From Xylanivirga thermophila (GTDB taxonomy: Bacteria; Bacillota; Clostridia; Caldicoprobacterales; Xylanivirgaceae), in contig NZ_RXHQ01000007.1 of assembly GCF_004138105.1 (NCBI RefSeq), forward strand, positions 44,090 through 108,089: a DNA stretch of 64,000 bases. The letters are read 5' to 3'. A program made the position numbers and the translations under genes. Numbering within the stretch: the stretch's first letter is position 1; every line of letters starts with the position of its first letter. The notes under the pieces are model-generated. The model did not search any database. It had not been told where the DNA came from and was given only the letters and a program-made list of their open reading frames with translations. Positions 1-7,914 of the stretch are shown here, one piece after another.

Positions 1-249
1 TATAGATTTAGTCTTTTCATGAATCGAAAACTCAAAACGTCTGTCATAGTCTTCAACCGCTTTGTTAGCTTCCTCCACAGCCTTCTGCAGTACATCCTCG
101 TCCAATAATGGCTTTTTTTCCCCTTGCATTGGCTTTTCATCTATTTGTTTAATCCCTTTATCTGAACCATTATTATGTCCCGCTATCTCTACAGTTCGGA
201 CCACCCTAGGAGTTACCGGCCTAGTGCATGATATTTCATCTATACGCAT
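1..249 (-). CDS. flaG: FlaG family flagellar protein (N-terminal part, cut by window edge)
   Basis: Reading the minus strand from the ATG at 249 gives an open frame of 83 codons that runs off the window at base 1. It ends in FEFSIHEKTKSI, the conserved core of the FlaG family, whose members lie near flagellin and fliD and influence filament length. Residues 1-60 are polar and variable, as usual in this family. A ribosome site (GAAAGAGGGG) lies upstream of the ATG, and a SigD-type promoter sits at 288-315. The rest of the gene lies outside the window, so only the start is supported here. Confidence 0.85.
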   Translation of the reverse strand, partial: MRIDEISCTRPVTPRVVRTVEIAGHNNGSDKGIKQIDEKPMQGEKKPLLDEDVLQKAVEEANKAVEDYDRRFEFSIHEKTKSI

Positions 250-287
250 GTGTACCATCCCCTCTTTCAATCTTCCTTTCAATATAT

Positions 288-315
288 TTATCGGAATGAT
301 ACACAATAATCTTTA
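288..315 (-). promoter_or_regulatory. SigD (sigma-28) promoter for flaG
   Basis: On the minus strand CTAAA (TAAA at 312-315) is followed after exactly 16 bases by TCCGATAA (288-295), close to the flagellar consensus TAAA-N15/16-GCCGATAA. The same spacing and the same CCCTAAA lead-in occur before flgM and flagellin in this window. It lies about 40 bases before the flaG start. Confidence 0.75.
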
Positions 316-325
316 GGGTATTTTT

Positions 326-1645
326 TTAATATATAGAAATATTCGACCATTTACCCCTTTTGAATCTTATGACTAAAAATATAGCTTCTATAATATACTG
401 TATAGCAGTAACATACCAAAGGGCGGTGATGGGTGCCTTTATTATATATACTATCACATATGTAACGGGTAGTCTGTATATCCATGTACTCAAGATAGCC
501 GTTAACATGGGTCCCTTTGTATCTCCCGCTCCCCTTAATGCACCACCTAGCACCATGGAAAATCCCATGGGAATCTGTTCAAGGGCGGCTATACGTATGC
601 ATTTACCTGCTAAATCTACTATATCCATCTCATCTGTAAATAATCTGGCCAATTGTCTCGGAAAAAAGAAAAATATGATTGCAGTAGCTCCCATAACGGC
701 AGCTGCCAAATATGAGGACATCCAGCCATTTTTCTCTGCCTCTTTAAGCTTCCCTGCCCCCAAATATTGACCTACCATAGTAGTTGCAGCTACTGCAAAT
801 CCTGAATTAGGCATAAAGGATAGGGATTCTGCAGTGGTAGCTATTTGATTTGAGGCAAAGGATAATGTTCCAAGCTGCATTATCATAAAGGCATATATAA
901 GCCTACCACCACTGCTCAAAAGCTCATGGGTTTGTGCAGGTAGACTGAGGTGCCAAATTTGATCAAAATCCTTTTTGTCCCACGTTTTTAAATATGCCAT
1001 CTCGTATTTAATTTTCCCATCTCTCTTGAATAAAACCCATATAACATAACAAAATCCTATTATCTGCCCGATAGCTGTGGCAATAGCCGCACCGTCTACT
1101 TCGAGCCTAGGGAAACCCCATTTTCCAAATATCAATACATAGTCCCCTATGAGGTTTATAACATTTGTTATTATTGCCCCTATCATGGGCGTCTTTGTAT
1201 CCCCAGATGCCCTCAATATAGCACTTGTTACCATACCTGGCACCATAAAAAGACCTGATACTGCTATCAGGCGCAAATATCTAGTGCCTAGATCTATAAC
1301 CTTACTCTCCGCCTTTGCAAGTATAAAAAATTTATCAAATATAAAGATGCTAAAGATTGTCAAAACCATCCCCAGCACAATGGATATTTGAAAAGCATGG
1401 GCAGCTGACTGTTTGCCCCGCTCATAATTTTCCGCTCCTATATGCCTGGCAACTATGGCCGCTGCTCCAACGCCTAAAGCTGCAAATACATTTACAAATG
1501 AAAAAAATATCTGCCCTCCCAATCCAACTGCACTAAGTGCCTGGGCATCCAATCTGCCCACCATGGCAGTATCGGCTATCCAAACAACCATACCCAGTAT
1601 CATCTCTAATATAACCGGTGCCGCTAAACGCAATATTTCCCTCAT
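326..1645 (-). CDS. MATE family multidrug/cation efflux transporter
   Basis: A 439-residue integral membrane protein with about twelve hydrophobic segments arranged as two MatE halves, each opening with the family pattern (AAPVILEMILGMVV near the N-terminus, LSLPAQTHELL near residue 235). MATE proteins export drugs and organic cations in exchange for Na+ or H+. The frame is open 30 codons further upstream, but AAAGGGAGG seven bases before the ATG at 1645 and the match to family N-termini favour this start. It is the last gene before flaG on the same strand but probably unrelated to it in function. The substrate cannot be predicted. Confidence 0.9.
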   Translation of the reverse strand: MREILRLAAPVILEMILGMVVWIADTAMVGRLDAQALSAVGLGGQIFFSFVNVFAALGVGAAAIVARHIGAENYERGKQSAAHAFQISIVLGMVLTIFSIFIFDKFFILAKAESKVIDLGTRYLRLIAVSGLFMVPGMVTSAILRASGDTKTPMIGAIITNVINLIGDYVLIFGKWGFPRLEVDGAAIATAIGQIIGFCYVIWVLFKRDGKIKYEMAYLKTWDKKDFDQIWHLSLPAQTHELLSSGGRLIYAFMIMQLGTLSFASNQIATTAESLSFMPNSGFAVAATTMVGQYLGAGKLKEAEKNGWMSSYLAAAVMGATAIIFFFFPRQLARLFTDEMDIVDLAGKCIRIAALEQIPMGFSMVLGGALRGAGDTKGPMLTAILSTWIYRLPVTYVIVYIIKAPITALWYVTAIQYIIEAIFLVIRFKRGKWSNISIY

Positions 1646-1744
1646 ATTTTGCCTCCCTTTAATCCTTTTACGATCTATTAGTCCGTTTATTATAACAAAA
1701 AAAATAGTAGCCCCCATGAAGCTAAATAGCTTCATAGAGACTGC

Positions 1745-2194
1745 TTATGTCTTCTTTTTGAACTTATATGAACATTTAGTACATGTGACCATTAATGTAC
1801 CTTTGTGTCTGGGTATACGCAATTTTTGTGAACAATTAGGGCATTTTACTACCTTAAATCGCTTTTTTTGCTCCCATTTCCATCTGAGTTTGCCAAAGGC
1901 ATTATATGATTTGGGTCTGTTTACCTTTGTCTTGCTTTTATTACCCAGATTTTTAAACCATCTAACTACATTATCTAGCCAATAATTAAGTTTACGACCA
2001 ATATTTTCGAATATAATCTCCTCTCGCCGTCTCCTATTTTTATTATGGGAAGTAGCACGCCATATGGCGTAACCCAAAATTCCCAATGCCATTAGCAATC
2101 CAATAGTATTTCTTGAAAAGAAAAAAGGTAGACTTAAAACGGCCATAAATTTGGAGAGATTATCCCAACCATATGTATCCGTTTTGTTTTTCAT
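1745..2194 (-). CDS. Membrane protein with C-terminal zinc ribbon, function unknown
   Basis: A 149-residue protein. Residues 17-45 form one or two hydrophobic segments; a basic region follows (NRRRR at about 52), then a C-terminal zinc ribbon made by CPNC at 118-121 and CTKC at 138-141. The layout suggests a small membrane-anchored zinc-ribbon protein of the kind common in Clostridia. I do not recognise a named family. The next gene upstream (2239-2685) also encodes a zinc-ribbon protein and the two are 44 bases apart, so they may be co-transcribed. A weak ribosome site (CAGGGA) precedes the ATG. Confidence 0.65.
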   Translation of the reverse strand: MKNKTDTYGWDNLSKFMAVLSLPFFFSRNTIGLLMALGILGYAIWRATSHNKNRRRREEIIFENIGRKLNYWLDNVVRWFKNLGNKSKTKVNRPKSYNAFGKLRWKWEQKKRFKVVKCPNCSQKLRIPRHKGTLMVTCTKCSYKFKKKT

Positions 2195-2238
2195 CTATAT
2201 CCCTGCTTTTTATTATACGTCTATTTTTTTCAATATGG

Positions 2239-2685
2239 TTATTCTTCTTCCTCTTTATCCAAGACTTCTCCTTCTAGCACTTCGTCATTTTCCTGTACCT
2301 CTTCCTCTACAACAGGCATCTCCTGTTTTTGGCCACATTCTGGACAAAATTGTATATTGACATCCAGTTCTTTCCCACACTGTGGACATTTCTTTATCTT
2401 CTTAAGATTCATAAGTTTTTTCTCAAGTTCCTCAATAGTTGCATTTAAATCATCTATATTCTGACATAGATCAATTATATCGTATGATACTGTACCTAAA
2501 TCCTTGTATTGCTCATACATCTTTTTACCTATTTCATTGTATAGGCTTTGTATTTCCTGATCTTTATCGTAGATATCCTTTTTTATCTTGCCATATTCCA
2601 TGGATTCCCCTGCTTTTTTCGTAACGCTTTTTGCCCCTTCTTCCACAGACTTTGCTATTTTTGAAAATCCGTCCCATATAGGCAT
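2239..2685 (-). CDS. Coiled-coil zinc-ribbon protein, function unknown
   Basis: A 148-residue soluble protein. The N-terminal 85 residues are charged and predicted helical/coiled coil (EIQSLYNEIGKKMYEQYK, then NATIEELEKKL). A zinc ribbon follows (CPQC and CPEC pairs about 15 residues apart), then a very acidic tail. Proteins of this shape are widespread in Firmicutes and usually annotated only as zinc-ribbon domain protein. AAAGGAGG lies one base before a first ATG at 2691 but seven bases before the ATG at 2685, so the second ATG is taken as the start. Confidence 0.65.
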   Translation of the reverse strand: MPIWDGFSKIAKSVEEGAKSVTKKAGESMEYGKIKKDIYDKDQEIQSLYNEIGKKMYEQYKDLGTVSYDIIDLCQNIDDLNATIEELEKKLMNLKKIKKCPQCGKELDVNIQFCPECGQKQEMPVVEEEVQENDEVLEGEVLDKEEEE

Positions 2686-2773
2686 ATACATACCTCCTTT
2701 TTACCAGCATTTTATATATTGTAATTCACATTATATCATGGTTTATTCCTGTTTTCTACTACTTTTTGCACAT

Positions 2774-3217
2774 TCATTTGTCATCATCACCCTTGAATAT
2801 GATAAACTTATTGACCAAAAAACTTATCGTACCTGTAGTCATAGATGCAATAAGATTGACAATATTTGCCCACATCCTTGGAGACAGTCTACTAGGTAAT
2901 ATCATAGTCAAAGTAGATAATATCCATCCATTCCCTAAAGCTGCTAAAAATAATATCGAGGCATATGCAGGATAGGTAGTCTTTTTATTACCTTTATAAT
3001 CAAAGGTTAACTTTTTGTTCATAAAATATCCGTTTATCGAATATGCCATAAACGATATAATCTTGAACAGAAAAAACATCTTCCCTTGATATATATGGGT
3101 TAAAGACATAAGTAAATTTAAAATACATATATCTATTATAAAATTGACACTTCCCACTGCACCATAAGCGGCATATTGAAAAATCCAGTGGGATTTGATT
3201 CTTTCCTTTATGCGCAT
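2774..3217 (-). CDS. GtrA-like flippase family membrane protein
   Basis: A 147-residue protein with four hydrophobic segments and the GtrA pattern: FQYAAYGAVGSVNFIIDICI at the start, SYSINGYFMNKKLTF-like in the middle (here AYSINGYFMNKKLTF) and FLVNKFIIF at the end. GtrA proteins are thought to move lipid-linked sugars across the membrane for cell-surface polysaccharide modification. Start choice is uncertain: GTG at 3238 and ATGs at 3229, 3223 and 3217 are in frame; GGGG six bases before 3217 and the basic first residues favour the last. No glycosyltransferase partner is adjacent. Confidence 0.8.
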   Translation of the reverse strand: MRIKERIKSHWIFQYAAYGAVGSVNFIIDICILNLLMSLTHIYQGKMFFLFKIISFMAYSINGYFMNKKLTFDYKGNKKTTYPAYASILFLAALGNGWILSTLTMILPSRLSPRMWANIVNLIASMTTGTISFLVNKFIIFKGDDDK

Positions 3218-3256
3218 ATCCATCCCCATCTTTAGCACTTTATTTTTATAGAAATA

Positions 3257-5050
3257 TTATTCTATTATAAGGTCTGTAAACTTAAAATTCACCGTATCTA
3301 CAAGCCCTCTATTTGTTAGTCTGAGTTCTGGCAATACGGCAAGGGACAAAAGGGCCATGGTCATAAATGGAGATACTAAATCACATCCTAGTTGTCTCCA
3401 TGCTTCTCCCAATGCATCAACATTTTTAGCTATATCCTCCGCAGGCAGTTCACTCATAAGACCTGCTATAGGCAATGGCAACAGTCCTGTAACTTCTCCA
3501 TTTCGTACAGCTACCATCCCCCCTCCTGTCTTAATCAATGTATTAGCAGCTAGCGCCATGTCATCATCATTTACACCTATTACAAGGAGGTTATGGGCAT
3601 CATGGGCAACAGTTGATGCTATAGCACCTTCCTTTATATGAAATCCCTTTACCAAACCCTTTCCCATAGTGCCTGTGGCCTTATGTCTCTCTATGACTGC
3701 AGCTTTTATTATATCCTGTTTTAGATCTATACCAAGCACCTCATCTAATACGGGCATCATACATTCCCTTGCATAGTTATTGACCTTCGCTTCTACGATT
3801 TCCATCACCCTGGCCTTTACCCTACCATTTGGTCTATTCTCTACATTAATGACAAAATCTTTAGGTGTAAGTTTTCTTCCTACTTTCATGGTATCCTTTG
3901 AATACTTAGGATATACACCATTTGGAATTTCTACTATTGTTTTTCCACCTTTAGCGACTATTTCTCCATTTATTAGTACCATCTCCACCTTTACCTGGGT
4001 AAGATCGCTTATAAATACTATATCAGCACATTTACCAGGAGATATGCTGCCAAGATCCCTGTCCATCTGAAAACACTGGGCAACATTTATGGTCGCCATC
4101 TGTATAGCAGTTATGGGATTTACACCCTCTTCTATAGCACGCTTTACTATATAGTCCATATGTCCCTTTGAGATAAGGGTACTTGGATGTGTATCATCGC
4201 TAACCAAGGTAGCATATCTAGTATCTATATTGTTTTCCGTTATGCTCTTTACCGTCTCCTTTACATCATGCCATGCCGAACCCTCTCTCAGCTGTGCATA
4301 CATCCCAAGACGCATTTTTGCCAGGGCATCCTCTGCCCTTATGGATTCATGACAGCATCGTACCCCGGAAGCTATATAAGCATTTAATCCAGAGCCGGTT
4401 TCAGGCATTGAATAATGACCGGTTATTATCTTATCCGCTTCTAGAGTAGCCTTAAGTTCACTATGTACATCATGATCTCCAGATATAACACCTGGAAAAT
4501 TCATCATTTCCCCTAGTCCGGCTACTCCTTCCCATTCCATGCTGTTTTTTATATCATCGGGACCAATTGAAGCGCCCGCGTCCTCAAAACCCGGTACTGC
4601 CGGTACGCATGAAGGAGTCACAGTATATACCTTTAGAGGCACCTCCTTGGCATCGTCCATCATAAGCCTTATCCCGTCCATACCTAGTACATTACCAATC
4701 TCATGGGGATCCATATATATAGCAGTAGTTCCATGGGGCATAACCGTTTTTGCATATTCTCTGACAGGCATCATACTGCTTTCGACATGTATATGTCCAT
4801 CCATAAAACCTGGGGCCATATAAAGACCTTTAGCATCTATTATCTGCGTATTTGATCCTATTGTATGCGTAGCATCTCCTACTAGTGCGATTCTTCCATG
4901 GGTAATGGATATGTCCATATTATCCATTATCTCTCCCGTATTAACATTTATTAACCGGCCATTTTTTATCACCACATCGGCCTTTTCTCTCCCTTGTGCT
5001 ACTGCTACTAGTTTTTCTGTCACTTCAGCTAGTCTATAATATTTATTCAT
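3257..5050 (-). CDS. ade: Adenine deaminase
   Basis: A 597-residue amidohydrolase-superfamily enzyme that converts adenine to hypoxanthine and ammonia in purine salvage. Metal-binding residues include H86 and H88 in GFMDGHIHVESS; further family signatures are DPHEIGNV, SGDHDVHSE, SDDTHP and the C-terminal AHDAHNLLVIGVND, which distinguishes bacterial adenine deaminases from related dihydroorotases. Length is normal for the family. GGGAGG lies about seven bases before the ATG. No purine riboswitch is visible upstream; only about 40 bases separate it from the preceding gene. Confidence 0.93.
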   Translation of the reverse strand: MNKYYRLAEVTEKLVAVAQGREKADVVIKNGRLINVNTGEIMDNMDISITHGRIALVGDATHTIGSNTQIIDAKGLYMAPGFMDGHIHVESSMMPVREYAKTVMPHGTTAIYMDPHEIGNVLGMDGIRLMMDDAKEVPLKVYTVTPSCVPAVPGFEDAGASIGPDDIKNSMEWEGVAGLGEMMNFPGVISGDHDVHSELKATLEADKIITGHYSMPETGSGLNAYIASGVRCCHESIRAEDALAKMRLGMYAQLREGSAWHDVKETVKSITENNIDTRYATLVSDDTHPSTLISKGHMDYIVKRAIEEGVNPITAIQMATINVAQCFQMDRDLGSISPGKCADIVFISDLTQVKVEMVLINGEIVAKGGKTIVEIPNGVYPKYSKDTMKVGRKLTPKDFVINVENRPNGRVKARVMEIVEAKVNNYARECMMPVLDEVLGIDLKQDIIKAAVIERHKATGTMGKGLVKGFHIKEGAIASTVAHDAHNLLVIGVNDDDMALAANTLIKTGGGMVAVRNGEVTGLLPLPIAGLMSELPAEDIAKNVDALGEAWRQLGCDLVSPFMTMALLSLAVLPELRLTNRGLVDTVNFKFTDLIIE

Positions 5051-5090
5051 GATTCAGCCTCCCATATTTTTATATTTCTCTTTATTTTTC

Positions 5091-6203
5091 TTAATCTTTA
5101 TCCTTTTTAATTCCAACATGAACTTTTTCTATTGTTTCTTGGGTTGGAATTATAAGATAGCTCCCTACTTGCAATGTTTTATGGTCTGCTATTCTGTTGA
5201 TTTTGCCCAAAGCCTCTCCATATCTAGAGTGGCCATAAAACTTCCTACTAAGGTCTGATAGGGTATCCCCTGCCCGCACCTTATAAATCTTTTCTTCTTT
5301 TAAATTAGTAACATCCTGTAAATTAGTAACATCCTGTAATTTTACTTCCATCGTCTTAATTTCCTGTTCCCTATGCTCCAGGGCATCTTCTAAATCGCCA
5401 ATGGTTTTCTTTAATGCCAATATCTCATCATTATATTTAGTGTCCCCATACTCTTTTTCTTTATCTGTATCTATTTTTTGTGTTTCATTCCCATTGTATG
5501 ATATCCTATTGGTTTTAAAATCCATATATTTAAGGTATAGGAAATAGACTAAACTAGCCACTGATATAAGTACAATGATCCACTTTGCATAATATGTATG
5601 TTTTATATCTTTTTGCTGTCCTTTAGCTTTGCTATAGAGCCCACACCCATTATAGCGCCTTAATCTGCCAGCTTCCCAAATATAAAAGCTCAAATCATCA
5701 GCCTTATCATCCAAGAGACACATAACCTGGAAGGGATCTGCAAAAAAACTTTGATGAATGAACTGATCCTCTTCCATCATCATAGCATTCCAGCCTGTAC
5801 GCACTCCATACCATCCTAAAATCTGTTGATTAGGAAATCGCTTTATTAACCTTGTTTTTATATCTATCCATCTTATATCTGTCAACGTATCCCTTACACC
5901 CTCTAATTTACCAACAGGCATTATATCTTCTATATATACAAAAATGCTTTGGTCGTGCCTCTCCCGCCTTCCAACTAAAATGCCAAAGCTTTTTCTCCCT
6001 ATAATTCTCTTGTTTTGACGAAGCAAAGAATGCTTAAGCGATTCAGGCATAAAAATTTTAATGTATCCTTCTCCAATCAATTCTTCTTCCCTCCCCGCAT
6101 ACAATGAGCTTTTAATATGGTTATATACATTATGCCACCACAGACCATATAAGTAAATACCAAACTCCCCATCCAATATAGCTGCAAAATTCAAACAAAC
6201 CAT
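5091..6203 (-). CDS. Membrane protein with degenerate MPN/JAB-like domain, coiled coil and LysM domain
   Basis: A 370-residue protein. Residues 52-180 resemble an MPN/JAB1 fold (GILVGRR near 74, GWYGVRTG at 130-137, IHQSFFADP at 149-157, then a strand ending LLDD), but the HxH zinc ligands expected after GWY are missing, as in enzymatically inactive MPN proteins. A membrane helix at about 207-226 is followed by a coiled coil (245-300) and a LysM domain (303-350, KVRAGDTLSDLSRKFYG). The LysM part would therefore lie outside the cell and bind peptidoglycan, with the MPN-like part in the cytoplasm. An 18-base tandem duplication (about 5311-5348) repeats QDVTNL. The start is uncertain: the ATG at 6203 lies in a perfect hairpin with a weak ribosome site, and M52 (6050) is an alternative that still keeps all domains. 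Confidence 0.6.
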   Translation of the reverse strand: MVCLNFAAILDGEFGIYLYGLWWHNVYNHIKSSLYAGREEELIGEGYIKIFMPESLKHSLLRQNKRIIGRKSFGILVGRRERHDQSIFVYIEDIMPVGKLEGVRDTLTDIRWIDIKTRLIKRFPNQQILGWYGVRTGWNAMMMEEDQFIHQSFFADPFQVMCLLDDKADDLSFYIWEAGRLRRYNGCGLYSKAKGQQKDIKHTYYAKWIIVLISVASLVYFLYLKYMDFKTNRISYNGNETQKIDTDKEKEYGDTKYNDEILALKKTIGDLEDALEHREQEIKTMEVKLQDVTNLQDVTNLKEEKIYKVRAGDTLSDLSRKFYGHSRYGEALGKINRIADHKTLQVGSYLIIPTQETIEKVHVGIKKDKD

Positions 6204-6246
6204 ATTATCATTGACCTATAAACATTCAATGATAATATGGTTTGTT
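6194..6246 (-). promoter_or_regulatory. Perfect 20-bp inverted repeat over the start of the LysM gene
   Basis: Arms at 6194-6213 and 6227-6246 are perfectly complementary over 20 bases, with a 13-base loop. The ATG at 6203 lies inside one arm and its weak ribosome site (AGGT) in the loop. On the minus strand the hairpin follows the upstream gene (stop at 6268) and is not followed by a clear U tract, so it could be an attenuator, a processing site, or a start-site mask. Confidence 0.6.
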
Positions 6247-6267
6247 CAACACTTCAAATACACCTTA

Positions 6268-6927
6268 TTAGTATTGGAATCTACCCTTTATCTCGTTTAA
6301 ATTATACCATTTAAGCAGTTCATTAAAGAATTTTTCATCTGCAATGAGATCATGGAGCGTATATTTATATCCCCGTTCGTATGTACTTTCCAAACTTTCC
6401 TTTGGAGCAGTCTCCTTTTCTCCCGGAGCCAAACGCACATAAAGGGTCTGCACTATGACTTTTGACCTGTTCTTCACGGTTATCTCTATGTCTATGTTGT
6501 CCTTAGTATCAAGCCCAGCAAATCCCACATTCCAATATATCTGCCCGGTTTCCATGTCAAAAGCCCTTTCCGCCTTACGGCTGGGTTTTATGACCTCACT
6601 TATATCCCCATTGTCATACAGTCTTACAGCCTCTACATATATACTATCTATATTCCATGATTCGGTTGGAAATATATCAATGCTGGTAAGTGTTACGTTA
6701 TCTATTTTATTACCCTTATCACCATAATATATATGTACCTTAGATATATAGCGCTTAGGTACCTCTATCAATACCTTTCTAGGTACATTATCCCTTAGTT
6801 TGTTATCTAGATTTGGATCTTTTGTCATCTCCTTAAGACTCATCCATCTTACAGCAGCAAATGCCACAGTACTTACCATCAATATAGACAAGGCTATTAT
6901 AAATGTAACGATTACTTTTTTATTCAT
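6268..6927 (-). CDS. Secreted or membrane-anchored protein, function unknown
   Basis: A 219-residue protein beginning with a basic N-terminus and hydrophobic stretch ending VSTVAFA, a signal peptide or anchor. The rest is beta-rich with no motif I recognise. The ATG at 6927 has AAAGGAGAG at good spacing; an ATG ten codons upstream lacks this and overlaps the previous gene. It follows the lipoprotein gene by 14 bases, and both encode exported proteins, so they likely form one operon and may act together at the cell surface. Confidence 0.6.
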   Translation of the reverse strand: MNKKVIVTFIIALSILMVSTVAFAAVRWMSLKEMTKDPNLDNKLRDNVPRKVLIEVPKRYISKVHIYYGDKGNKIDNVTLTSIDIFPTESWNIDSIYVEAVRLYDNGDISEVIKPSRKAERAFDMETGQIYWNVGFAGLDTKDNIDIEITVKNRSKVIVQTLYVRLAPGEKETAPKESLESTYERGYKYTLHDLIADEKFFNELLKWYNLNEIKGRFQY

Positions 6928-6941
6928 GATTAAACTCTCCT

Positions 6942-7709
6942 TTACTGTATAATGCATTTTTGCGTACTTATCACCCTACCTTCCATATCGTACATGGATA
7001 AATCTATGGTGCTGCCTTTTTTAAGACCTGCAATGGATAAATTATATCTGTTTCTGCCATTATACTGCATATCCGTATTATTTGCCTTCACAGAATAGAC
7101 CGCTGGTGTCACCTGTACAGATATATCAGTTGCCAAATCACTATATTCTATATTTATGCTCTTTATATACTGCTTTTTGGGCTCATCTTCGCCTTTATTT
7201 TTATCTTTATTGTCATCTAGTTTATTTTTATCATCCTTTGGTGGGTCATTTTTTTGGTCATTATTAGTATTATCAAGCCATGGGGCTTTAGATGGGCTTT
7301 GCGGTTTCTGAATCTTACCTGGATAATTATTATTAGGAAATGTATTGCTCTTTTTATCATCATCTCTACCCTTCTTGGGTAAGACTTTATTGCTATCTTC
7401 TTTTATTACACTGGCCCAACCATTATCCCCATCGTCTGATAATTGTGCATGCCTATTATCCATCTCCTCACGTATTCCCTCTATATCTATATGTTCTGAT
7501 GCTTCAACATTGAAAGAATTTGCATCTTTATATGGAGAGGTTTTTGCATTATCAATCCATTTTTCCAAATTATCAATATCCTTATCCATACTGGCAAGCA
7601 TTGCCTCATATTCAGCATTATTTCCTTGCTGAGACGTGCAACTGCACAGTGGCAGTGCAATGGATATTGATAATATTATAAATACAATGTAATTTTTTCT
7701 ATTGATCAT
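6942..7709 (-). CDS. Putative lipoprotein, function unknown
   Basis: A 255-residue protein with a signal peptide (hydrophobic residues 8-20) ending in LCSC, a plausible lipobox with lipidated Cys24. Residues 60-165 are highly charged and low in complexity (KDKNKGEDEPKKQ and similar), which suggests a flexible spacer. The last 80 residues look like a small beta domain (SINIEYSDLATDISVQ). GGGGGAT precedes the ATG by seven bases. It is the first gene of a two-gene unit with 6268-6927. No enzymatic motif is visible. Confidence 0.6.
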   Translation of the reverse strand: MINRKNYIVFIILSISIALPLCSCTSQQGNNAEYEAMLASMDKDIDNLEKWIDNAKTSPYKDANSFNVEASEHIDIEGIREEMDNRHAQLSDDGDNGWASVIKEDSNKVLPKKGRDDDKKSNTFPNNNYPGKIQKPQSPSKAPWLDNTNNDQKNDPPKDDKNKLDDNKDKNKGEDEPKKQYIKSINIEYSDLATDISVQVTPAVYSVKANNTDMQYNGRNRYNLSIAGLKKGSTIDLSMYDMEGRVISTQKCIIQ

Positions 7710-7844
7710 AAACTCTATCCCCCATTTTTAACTAAAACTATCCTATAATATAATATCGGCAATAGATTATATAAACTTAAGTATTTTTTCTATAGTTTAT
7801 TCTTATATAATATTATAGTTCCACAGATTATTAAGACTAATAGG

Positions 7845-7880
7845 TAAAAAATCCTCGTACATCAGTATGATATACAAGGA
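7845..7880 (-). terminator. Intrinsic terminator after the ROK-SIS gene
   Basis: On the minus strand a 13-bp stem (7868-7880 with 7852-7864, two G-U pairs, 3-base loop) is followed by six U (7850-7845). It lies 35 bases after the stop of the ROK-SIS gene. Confidence 0.85.
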
Positions 7881-7914
7881 CTTCCCGCTTTTAATCATTA
7901 TCAATATATATTTA

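Noticed and set aside
5311..5348. Tandem 18-base repeat as a possible CRISPR or regulatory repeat.
   Set aside because: Only two copies, in frame within the coiled coil of the LysM protein; a simple coding duplication. No CRISPR array is seen anywhere in the window.
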